Source: Glandiceps talaboti (taxonomy: Eukaryota > Hemichordata > Enteropneusta > Spengelidae). From it: a DNA stretch of 64,000 bases. The stretch lies in the NCBI RefSeq assembly GCF_964340395.1, contig NC_135568.1:14220776-14284775 (forward strand). Direction: 5' to 3'. Below the pieces are notes generated by a model. It searched no databases, had not been told where the DNA came from, and was given only the letters and a program-made list of their open reading frames with translations. Shown here piece after piece: positions 35,447 through 46,649 of this stretch; within the stretch, counting starts at the first letter, position 1, and each line of letters starts with the position of its first letter. The translations under genes and the position numbers were made by a program.

Positions 35447-38330
35447 TCTCATACCACTATATCATATATACATGTACTTGATAGAAATCTACCATTTCGT
35501 ATCATATCGCTTTAAAATCAGTTGTTTAATCTACGTAGCTGATCGTTATCGAAGTTGGAGATTTGCTCCTTGCAAAGACCTAAGAAATTCAGATAATAGA
35601 ACAAGAATGTTTCCGTTAGTCAAACTTAGAGTAGTAGTTACTTCCTACGTTGCCAATTAATTTAGGAGGACAGTTCTACTGGTGCCACGTGGAGGCCTGG
35701 TGCGGGTTTACGACGACAACATTTTTTTACTGGTGTATTGATCGCACAATAGAAAACAAGTATGTCATGCGTCACTCGGTTCATACTATATTTGCATATA
35801 GATTCCCAAACGACCCTAGGTTCAATTTAGGACGAAATCGTCGTAAACTATAACAGGCCTTACTATATGGTAACAGTTGAACCTCAACCGTGACTTGGAT
35901 ACCGGTGTTGGTTGTAGCGATCGGGAGTAGAAAAGTCCTCTGCTTCTTTTCATGCTTTTGATAACACAAGACACGTAATGTACTGTTGCTGAAAGTCCAA
36001 ACTTAAAATGGGTGTGGGATTCAAGTTACAAATAGACTAGTTGTCATAGTGATATCAACTAATTTTTATCAAGCACGCATAAGATATGACCTATATATCG
36101 GTGGACGATATTGACAAACTAAGCTGTTTATGAGATATAAGTTTAGGACCAGTTGGAAGCTTATAACAAAGCAGTAAGGAGAAAATATATATCCAGGAAA
36201 GGATGGAAGATGTTACATTCGCAGTATTGTAAAGAAGCAAGCAATATAAAACATGGCAATCCAATTACACTCCCCACCATGTATGTTAACTTATTATCAG
36301 AACAATCTGACCAGAAGTTGACGGGTCAGGTTAAAAAACGTTATTAGTTCATGAACAACAAAATAGTGGCTTCAGTTCTCAAGCAATCTAGAAACCATTC
36401 TCTCTGGCGCCAATCCGAAAATCTACAAGAACCCCCCCCCCCTCTGCATAAGTGGCTCATTTTAACCAATCTTTACTTACCAGGTTAGGGGAAATCACTA
36501 CCATTTAAATCACAAAACCCTTTCACACAGGAGGAGGAAATCAACCACTATTACGAAAACAGTGCTGTTTAGCAAACTAACAAACATTTGACGCACATAC
36601 TAAAAATAGAAGCTAGGGGTAATTTGAATATGCTTTCAAGTTTAGAATGCTTGACTATGTCAACATATCAAGATTTTGAATACACTAACTGACATAAATC
36701 ACGCTAACCCGAAGACAGTACGTGGTACGTGTTAAGAAATAGCGCCCTCAACGAAGATCACGCCTTCTTTTATCAATTGCCTTCGTGTTATAAAATCATG
36801 AAGTACACAAATAATAAATGTTGAAATCCATTGATAATCGAAATCTTTTATACTTGATTTTTATATCTTTCTATACTCATCGATAATGTGCAGAGAAATA
36901 TATATATAAATATCAGCTTAAAGGAATTAAGATTCATACTGAAGTTGAGAATATATGCTTGTTGGTCGCTAAAATGCTGCAAGAATATGAAGTTTTCAAA
37001 ATTAGATTGTAAATGTGAGTACGAAAATGGCAGTGTTCTTTACTTTTTCGTGTCAGCATTTCCTATATATAGACACCATGCCAAATGTAATGCAGGAAAT
37101 CATCTTGCCATAGGTTGTAATAAACATAATTATATTTGATTTTTGCGGAGTTTTTTTTTTATTATCTAGCTAGATTAGAAATACCGAGATTTTTCATTAT
37201 CCAACCAGATTAGAAACGTATCAGTTGTTGTTATTTCCTAGCCATGAAAGAATACTATCGCAGCTGCGACTGAGATGATACATGGCTATTTATTCAAAAC
37301 GACTATAAACAACAATGGTAAAACTGCTATATACAAGATATATGTCTCGATTTATATGGGAAAACTTTCGAAAATTGTTATTTGCCTCTGAACAAAATAT
37401 GGTAAAAGATTAGTTGAGAAAATTCTGAAATGCTGAGGAAAATTGATGAAAATTATAGTAGATATCATAGACGTTGGTCGCGCTTTGTTAAGGGATTCAA
37501 TATTTTGACATTTGATGACATACTAGTATCAGATAGAGTTGAATTCCCTTACTCACTAATACATGGTTCAGTTCCAGTACTTTAAGTATAAACTCATCCA
37601 CTTTAATTTCGGAATACTTTGTGCTATAGAATGTCCCATAACATTCAGCGTATGAACTAATTTTTTTTATTATTTTAGCACAATTTTACAGTTATAGCAA
37701 CAACAAATCACACTGGCCTTGCTGTGAAAGAGGTACGATATCTCTTCTCCAAGTTAAGCTTTGGTCTTCTAAGCTACGCGTAAGATTAGCTTTGTTTATA
37801 CTCTTTTGAAAACCTGTCGTTCTGCTCAGATTTGTTCATATTCTAGAGTAACGTACTAACAATATCTACAGTTTCAATAAAACTTTAATTTATTCATATT
37901 TATTTAACTTAGATTTAATCAAGCCACTAGTACTCATCAGATAAAGTATTGTTCCTGACTTGTCAGTCGAATTATACAAAATTAATAATTAACATTGTTG
38001 TTTTTATAAGGTACATTTTTTGAGAGATAAGGCTATTTCGTCGTTTTGATTTGTAATTATTTCCATTTTAAATTTCAAATGCTTTTTGTAAAACTTATAT
38101 GTCAATTTCATCCCTCGTCAACTACTAACTTCAAGTCACCTATTATTGGTGTATATGTAAAGTAAGTAAGCTCAATATATTAATCATGGCCCACAATTTG
38201 TGTAATCATGTCAGCCTGAAAACAAAATATTATTTGACCCGTGATGTTGAACGTTGAGGGCAGAATGTAATTATATTCTCGTGATAACAAGGACCACATC
38301 ACATTTTCTCCTTGAACTCTCACCATCTAT

Positions 38331-38610
38331 TAAAGGGGCACAAGCTGAGATTACAATTTCTTGAGGCGTATTTTGACGCATACTTAAAAGGAACTCGCAG
38401 TATTCAACTTAATGAAGCATATTTAAACACCCCATTGCAATTGACTGAACTCAAACCTGGTATCAAGATATAACTCATAAATGATTTGATGACATAATTT
38501 CTTATACGTATGAAGAATGTTGAGGAAGTCCCAATACGATAAACTTTTCTAATAATACCAGAAAACAAGAAGATATCACAGAAAGTATGCACTGACATTA
38601 ACATTATATA
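38331..38610 (+). mobile_element. MITE-like repeat family 2, copy in array unit A
   Basis: Same-orientation partner of 24003-24270. Units B (near 48018) and C (near 56703) continue without it after a shared GGGCAGAATGTAA, so it inserted in unit A alone or was lost before the later duplications. Confidence 0.65.
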
Positions 38611-41098
38611 TACTGAAATAGAATAATCTATGTCACTTGACTAAACAGCTGCAGCTTAAACACAGCTTGTACTACATAACTTCAAACGGTCAAGCTGCAA
38701 ACATTGCAGACTACAAGTTAATTCCTGTGTCAGATTTTCTTGACAGGTTTGAAACGTATTTAGATGTAATACATCAACCCGAAATGGTGTTATAAACAGT
38801 GAAGTGAAAACCTTGTAATTAAATTTACACATATGGTTGTATATATTGACGGTGGACAGTTGTAAATTAAGTCAGCTATCGTATTCGCTCAAATCGTACG
38901 ATTATCCTATAGTTTGCATAGTGCTGTCTCTGTCACCTTTCACCAACCTAGGAATCATTCGATGTCAAAGGTCGTCTTGTGTATACTGTCACGACATGTT
39001 TGAACTCATAATTGTACTCATGTGACCTCACTCTTTTCAACGGCACTTAATTTAAGGTGACTAATAATACGCAACGAAAACAACCAAAATGGCTACCAAT
39101 GCTGTGTGTATAAAACTTGTGATTTGAGTTTGTAGGAATCATCAAGTTGTTGAAAATTAGCATTGTAGTATGGATAGGAACTGAAAAGATAAAACAGTAA
39201 ATTAAGTAAATATATGGAAGAGTTAAACACTAACAAAAGTAATTTGCGTCACAGCCATGTGTTTGTTACACATCGATGGATGTACCGGTAAGAGGATGAC
39301 GTGAGTGAACAAATACGTAAAATCCCTTTACAGTCGAGTATAATTTGGGACACATCGTCAGTATCCATTATATTAATTCGCATTAATTCATTCCTGGGTC
39401 GACTCTAACTTGAGAAGTCCAGACAGACTTACCGTGTACGAAAAAATAGATTTTACAGATTCTTCATCATCATGAAACATCAGAACACTTAAGTCTTGTT
39501 TTTCATACTTGTAAGATTTTAATTTTGACGAGAAATTACCATTATATGTCACTCTGTCTGGTCACGTATTTGTTGACTTCATTCGTCGGCATTTGCACGT
39601 AGGCAGAATTAAACAGTGTTATCGCAACAAAACATAAAACAATGCAGCTATTCATCAGTATAATAAATCACCAACTTAATGGTCATTTTAGTTAGGCAGG
39701 ATCGATAGAATTAGAATATCTAACTCGATGGTGGTATAGATATTTAACGTAAGTATCCATAGATTCAAAAGGTTATTGATGATCGGAATTCAGTGTATCA
39801 TGTACATGTCATACAGTATTAAGGTGCGACAGATACAGTTTGTAGTCTCGAGTATTTTTTGGTCAAAATCTAATATTACATGTCAACATTTCTGTCTTTG
39901 AGGGAAGCCATAATGATAGGCATATGTCACTCGAGTTACTGATACGATAAAAGCCTATTGGTTATATTAAGTCAATCGCATTATGGTGGGCGATTTCGTG
40001 TGACGAAAGACTTGTAGTTTATTAGTTGGTATGTACAAGTAGACTTTGGTTACATGATTGACAATGACAAGCTGGATGATATATCGCTCCATTTTAAATA
40101 TTCAATGATTAACAACACACACAATTCATGTAGCCAATACATGTAGTGAACAGCAGTCAGTTTTTCAATAATTCGACCTGGCATGAATGAGAATGCCAGT
40201 GTATATATGCGAAAAAAATCAGATATGAAGATAAAGTTATATAATGGATATCTCAAGTCCTAACCACAATATGAGTCTGGCATTAGTAGGATATACAATA
40301 CGGTGCTATGCTAACTCGCCTCGGTTTAATCCATTCATATTTACTGTGAAAGGCCACATAATTCGTCATCTGCCAGCAAAGCCATCACCATTAACATTCT
40401 GACTGCATGAATAACAAAGAGCATGAAAAAAGAAAACAAATACAACTAAAAAAAAGAAGCACCACAGTCAATTGAATCCTTGACAAGCTTGTCGTCAAAA
40501 AATAATGATTGTACATGGTGTGGACAATTGTAGATTCGTATTTGCAGAGGCAGTTTTGGGTCATATTTAAATGTTGTGGGTTGACCTCGTATTGCGATTC
40601 TCCTTCATTTTACAAAATTAGTCGTTGACATGATGGCAATTATACTGCTGCATTAATAACTTCCCTTGTACTGCGTTATCAATTCGAACAGATGTCGGAT
40701 TGCAGCACAATACCCGACATATATTATGATATGACATTGTCAGAATCAGCGGAACGAAGGTTCTAAAGTAATAACACATTGTAGTGTGCACAGTTGCTAC
40801 AAATGGAATTGCGGTATAGGTTGGAATGCTGTGCTTTGCCTCATTGCATTTCTCATGTCTATACGTCAATGACTTTAGTACGGAGTACAATGGTAACTGT
40901 AGCCATTGTTGTCATTTTGTTGAGAAAGTTTGGGTTTATTTTCATATTAGTAACCACACAATTTGTAATATATCAATAGAGTTATAGTAGATTACATGAC
41001 AAGGTTTTATTGAGCATGTGTAAGTTCATAAAATGACACTGAACTGGTAAAGTGTTTAGATGTGACTTTACATCATACATATTGAGATACATCAATGT

Positions 41099-41166
41099 GT
41101 GTTGTTATTGTTGTTGCTGTTGTTGTTGTTGCTGTTGTTGTTGTTGTTGTTGTTCTTCTTCTTCTT
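41099..41166. repeat. (TTG)n microsatellite 3' of gene B
   Basis: TTG tract with GCT and TTC interruptions just past the stop codon of gene B. Counterparts sit at 49962-50028 and 58639-58717; the A unit lacks it. Confidence 0.93.
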
Positions 41167-41229
41167 GTAAATGGATACTCAATCAAAACTGAACTCTCTA
41201 TTGAATATGATAACGTCACACCTAAAGTC

Positions 41230-44200
41230 TTATGATTTAAAGAAAAGGCGTTTCGTCAAAGTGCTAACCATAACTGGACACTGTGTTAAACAGCGGTCAC
41301 CTTCTCTATGAACAAGAAGTTTGCCAACTTCATCATTTACTTTCGTTAAAATTGAAATCAAGTCATTGTCATCAGAATGTGTTTTTAACGCGTCGACAAG
41401 TTTCTGTATGTAAATAGAACCCGTAGATTTGCTTCTGAACGATTGGTATCCCGGAACAGTGGCATATCCGACCAGGAAGTCGGCCTCATTTGGAACAAGC
41501 TGTTGGTAGTACATAGCTGTGTCAGGCTCTAAATCAACTCCCCCCATTACGGCGTGACCTTGACAAGCTTGAATGAAGAATATCTTCGGTTTTCCAGCCA
41601 AGGAACGGCACCTGTCTGCTACAAATCGTCTTGTCAGATCCCTTATCTCTACTACGACATTGTTAGTACCACACACGACGTCTTTTGCACCATGTGAAAG
41701 AATACAGACCACCAGACAGTCGTACACAGAGTGGTCTAGTTGACTGACTTCTCTCATAACTGATTCCATCTCTTCAGCTTGTAAGTCGTTATGTGTGCGA
41801 ACCGTGAAGTGTAGCTTGTCGAATACTTCTCCAAGTAGCACTGTTAGTAATATGATAGAAAGCAGTAAGAATCCTTGTTAGGATTACCACCAATATGTTC
41901 ACTGAAAGCTGTTAAAATACCGATCATCAGACACTGTACATTCCAATTAGATGTCATTTTTAATCAATATGTAGTAATAAGTTAAAGTCGTGATTCATTG
42001 GACCACAGGTTTTCGGTGTGGACCCAAAAATCAACTTGATTAGATATATTGCACCATATTATGTGTACTGTTACAAAATACATTTACCTACAGCAGGTTT
42101 AATACTGTTCACGGTGTACGATATGCGATTAAATCATTATATGTAACAAACATAATTCCCAGTTGTAGCTAGTGCAGCTTGAAGAAGCCAAAAAATGTGA
42201 GAGTTAAAACTATGTATTGAAATAAAGTTGCCACCCACTCTGTGTCGGGGTTCATAACGAATGCGACTTTGTACATAGATCTGAAGAGCATAATTCAATA
42301 AATGTAGATGAAATTTGTTGTTTGTTATCATTGTTAGTGTCCATGTGTATTTCTGTGTTGTATGACGTGTTTATTTGTTGAAATTTTATAAAGAAATCAC
42401 CAATTAAGCCTTGGTGTCACATGTAGCAGGTAAAAGAGTTATCTGGCAATTTTTGATAAACTATTCATATAGATAACGCAATTTACATAAACTAATGGAC
42501 TAAGCGCCATAGCTTTTAATTTTATTTTTGCAGTTTATCGGTACAGAATTGTTCACACAAAATGAAAATTTCATATCTAATCGTGCATAGCGAAAATATG
42601 TCAACTGTCAAGCTCTGATCACATTACAGTGTGACGTCATTTATTCTTTCGAATGTGCAATGATGTATCAATGTGTTTGTTTACGTTAATCAACAATACT
42701 GAATGATGTTTGGCTAATTATAAACTTTATTAAGGCATGATACGATTTCAAGCAGAATCATTATGTATGTTATAAATGTTGTAATATAACAAAAATACAT
42801 ACTTTCATCAAATTCAGTTCCATATCGTGGAGGGGTTGGTGGTAAGAATGTATGGTTGTTGATGATGATAGCCAACCCTCTCGGTTTTCTCTCCATACTG
42901 TAGTTTTCAATCATTGTTGGTGATCGTTCTTCTAATTTTTTCTGTACTGTTAATAATGCCGCTGATAACTGGGTTTGCATTATTCGAAGTTGCTGCAGTT
43001 GATATTCTATTGTTTCGTCGGTTTCAACTGATAGCATGGTTTGTGGCTTTTCAGATTGACGCTGCTGTTTTTGGATTAGTTTTTCAAGTATGACAATTGT
43101 TTTTACACGACTGTTTTGACTGCAAATAATTTCTCCATTACTGAGTGGATTTCCACTGAAGTTAATGTTATGTAGTTTGGACAGCTTCAGCATGTCACGT
43201 GGTAAGTGTTGTAACTCGTTGTCTTCTAAATCTAGTGTGTCGAGATTGTAGAGATCTGTGATTCCACATGGAAGTTCGACAAGCTTATTTTTAGACAACA
43301 CCAACATTTCTAATTTCCTCAACCTGTAGATACTATCCGGAAGTCGTACAAGTTTGTTTCCTTTTAGGTTCAACTGCTTTAAAGTTTCCAGCTTACACAC
43401 CGAGTTAGGTAACTCGGTTAGTTGATTTCCTGCCAATAACAACACTTCTATGTGCTTTAGGTGATCAAGATTTTCTGGGACTTTATTAGTAGATGTGTAA
43501 TCTAGATCTAACATCTTTAGATGTGACAGAGACCACATCGAATGATATTTGTCTGGAAGCTTTATAAATGATAGATTCAGCTTCTCAAGGTTTTGCATTT
43601 CGTGAAATCTGTCAGGAATATTCGATATTTCGTTCGACCGAATGTCTAACTCTTTCAACTTTGTTAACTTCCACAACGAATTGGGTAATGATGTAATTTG
43701 ATTAGATGATAGATCCAGCGCTTGAAGATCCTGTAGTTCTGCGATTTCGTCAGGTACATTCGTTATTTTATTACGATGAAGGTCTAATTTCGTCAACCTT
43801 TGCAGTGTAAACAGTGTAGAAGGTATTTTGGTAAGTTGGTTTCTTGCTATAGTCAACTCTTGAAGCAGCTGCAGTTCACCTACTTTGTCGGAGAGAATGG
43901 CGATTTTGTTATTACTAAGATCCAGGGTCTCTAACTTCTTCAACGTCCAAATTGACGATGGAATGTCTGTAATCTGGTTCCCTGATAAACTCAAGCGTTC
44001 GAGCTGATGTAACTTTCTGATGTCGATAGGAATTTTAGTTATCTTATTTTCCCTGAGTATGAGCGAATCTAACTTCGTAAGTGTGCATATTGCAGCAGGT
44101 ATTTTTGTAATTTTGTTTCCAGACACGTTTATAGATTTCAACTTACTAAGCTTGGAGAGTTGGATTGGCAATTCCTTTATTCTATTTCCACCTAGAAACA

Positions 44201-44582
44201 GTATTTTCAAATTGCTTAGTGAACACAGTGGAGCTGGTATTTCCGTAAGTTGATTTTTCGAAATATCTAAACTATATATATTTATCAAGTTAATAATACT
44301 GTTAGGAATATATCTGATAGCATTGTTCGTAATACCAAGTATTCCTAGAGTAGTCAGCTGAGAGATGACATCTGGGAATATTTTAAAGCGATTGTTCGAG
44401 AGATTTAATTTTCTAAGTTTTGAAAGTTTACGGAATTGTATTGGCAGTGCCTGAAGTGCGTTGTGTGACAGATCAACAATTTCGGCATGTTTGTACTTGG
44501 TCCATAGTTCCTCTGGTACTTGTTGTAATTTTAAGTTTGTCGCATCATATTTCTTCTCCTCCTCAATCCATTTACCAGCCAT
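41230..44582 (-). CDS. LRR-caspase fusion protein, gene B
   Basis: Exons 44582-42803 and 41840-41230; phase-1 GT-AG intron of 962 nt; 796 aa. About 20 LRRs of exactly 23 residues (33-490) with a C-terminal cap. Then comes a basic, Gln-rich linker (about 500-560) with a heptad-like stretch (IEYQLQQLRIMQTQLSAALL), a plausible coiled coil. The caspase fold starts at MERKPRGLAIIINN. P1-Asp pocket: Arg586 (PPRYGTEFDE), Gln in QACQG, Arg in YQSFRS. Catalytic His643 (LSHG) and Cys686 (QACQG). LEPD ends at about residue 700, between the large and small subunits. One residue longer than C and D at this junction (DTAMYY). The intron carries the dispersed repeat also seen at 29257-29600. Predicted cytosolic; likely activated by dimerisation or clustering of the LRR part. 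Confidence 0.93.
41885..42335 (-). repeat. Repeat-derived sequence inside the gene B intron
   Basis: It is related to 29257-29600 and present in the introns of C (about 50750-51190) and D (about 59445-59880). Gene A has a 377-nt intron without it. A 64-codon minus-strand frame inside it (42137-42331) is identical in B and C, but it lies between splice sites and begins and ends without coding context. Confidence 0.65.
42714..42802 (-). other. Read-through of the exon-1 donor, gene B
   Basis: Exon 1 stays open for about 29 codons past the donor at 42802 before a stop. If intron 1 were retained the product would be an LRR protein ending within the first caspase strands. C and D read through for a shorter distance (10-18 codons). 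Whether such transcripts exist is unknown. Confidence 0.25.
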
Positions 44583-44765
44583 CGTTTACTATAAAGTGGA
44601 AAGAGAGTTTTAAGAAATAGAACTGGAAAAAAATTGGTTTCATTGACGGTTTCGGACATCAGACCGATTTAACCAAATCACAAAGAAAATTAACTGCCGG
44701 GAAAAAGTAAGGTAATTTAAAAGTACCGACAAATTATTTCTCTGTCATACACTTTTGGTTGTCTT

Positions 44766-44780
44766 GTATATATATTTAAC
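44766..44780 (-). promoter_or_regulatory. Conserved TATA-like block upstream of gene B
   Basis: On the minus strand it reads GTTAAATATATATAC, about 185 nt before the ATG, within a block (GGTC-GAGATGTT-AA) kept in B, C and D. Confidence 0.35.
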
Positions 44781-46423
44781 ATCTCAGACCACTATACCAC
44801 ATAATACATATATTTGACAGAAATCTGCCATTTGACACTATATAGTTAGAACGAAATGAAGAAAGAATCGGATGAAAAATAACACTTAATATACAATCGG
44901 TTGATTGATATGAGGTTGGAGACTTGATACTTGCAAAGTCAATGTAAGAAATCCAGATCACAAAAACAGGACCTTTTCCACTGACCCGACACTGACCTAC
45001 AGAAGGTATTGATCGCATAAAATAGAAACGATAGGTCTGGCATGCTAGTTGACTAGTTGACACTCATGGAAACGTAAAAACAACACGACAATGAACAAAG
45101 GAAATTGAGGCAAATAAAGAAATCGATCCGTATTCACCATATATCAGATTTTAATCAGATTGACTAGGATTATACTGTATTTTCATATAGTTTCCGAAAC
45201 GACCATTTCAATATTGGTGGTATTTAGGACGGAGTCGTCATAAATTATACAATGCGCTTTTCTATATTGAATCAGTTGAACCTCAACCGTGACTAAAGTG
45301 TTAGATATCTCGTGTAGAATTGTGTTTTTTTATATTTGTTATCATGCATTTCATATCACAAGACACGTACTGTATTGCTGTCTTAAGTCCAAACTTCAAA
45401 TGGGTGTCGGATTTAAGTTACAAATAGACTAGTTGTCATAGTGATATCAAATAATTTCATCAAGAACGTTCACGATTTGGCATCTACATCGGAAGACCAT
45501 GTTAACAATATAAGAGACTTGTTGGTGAACTAGTTGACAAATCGAACGATATATCACCAATCCACAAGTTTTTCTTTAGAAATAAGGACATTAGCTTGAA
45601 GGTAAAAGGAACATCTCTCCAGGGAAAGATGGAAGATGTTAAGATGGAAGATATAAAGAGACCAGACTATAAGATAAACCTGGCAACCGAATTACACTCC
45701 CCACTACGTGTGGTCACTTAATTATCAGAACAAATTGACCAGGAGCTGTTCCAGTAAGTCTTTAGTTCATGGACAGTAGAATATTACATTCAATGTTAAG
45801 GAAATCTAGAAATCATTCTGTCTCGAAAATCTACAAGAATCCTCCCTATGCGTAAATGGCCCATTTTAACCAATCCTTACTTACTAGATTAATGGAAATC
45901 ACTTACCATTGAAATCACAAAACCGTCTCACAAAGAAGGAGGAAGTCAACAAATGTTACCACAACAGTGCCGATTGCCAAACTAACAAAGGATTTGACGC
46001 ACATACTAAAAATAGAAGCTTTGGGGTAATTTTGGATACATTCCTCAGTTTCGAATATTTGACTATGTCAACATTGTGATTAGACTAATTGATATAAATC
46101 ATGGACAATGCCTGTGTAGTCAGAGACTGTCTGACCTCTTCTGACATTCTACATCAACCCTGTGCGAGGTACAGGACGTGGTACATGTTAAGAATTAGCG
46201 AACTCAACGAAGATCACGTCTTCTTCTATCCATTTTCTTCGCGTTTTAAAACAATAAAGTGCAAAAAATATATATCATATAATCCACAAATAATGTAGGA
46301 AAGACTCATTTTGCATCAATATATAGACCATTATGTAGCCTACACTGTTAGAATGTGTTGTACTAGATTGAGATCAACCAGAAATACGAATTTGTAAATT
46401 AAATCTTGAAAATATCTTTACAG

Positions 46424-46649
<226 letters not shown>

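Larger units (their letters stand above)
32541..41060 (-). repeat. Tandem unit A (left-most, most diverged)
   Basis: The gene lies in 32647-35408 and 5' flank in 35409-41060. Flank blocks match units B-D in order, for example near 36000-36070, 36880-37000, 37680-37760, 38930-38970, 39440-39720 and 40000-40980. A private insertion of MITE-like family 2 and neighbouring sequence interrupts the homology at about 38275-38845. The flank contains no other gene I can support. Confidence 0.75.

Noticed and set aside
42137-42331. 64-codon minus-strand frame, identical in the introns of B and C and nearly so in D
   Set aside because: It lies inside the intron in repeat-derived sequence, and its identity only reflects recent duplication.
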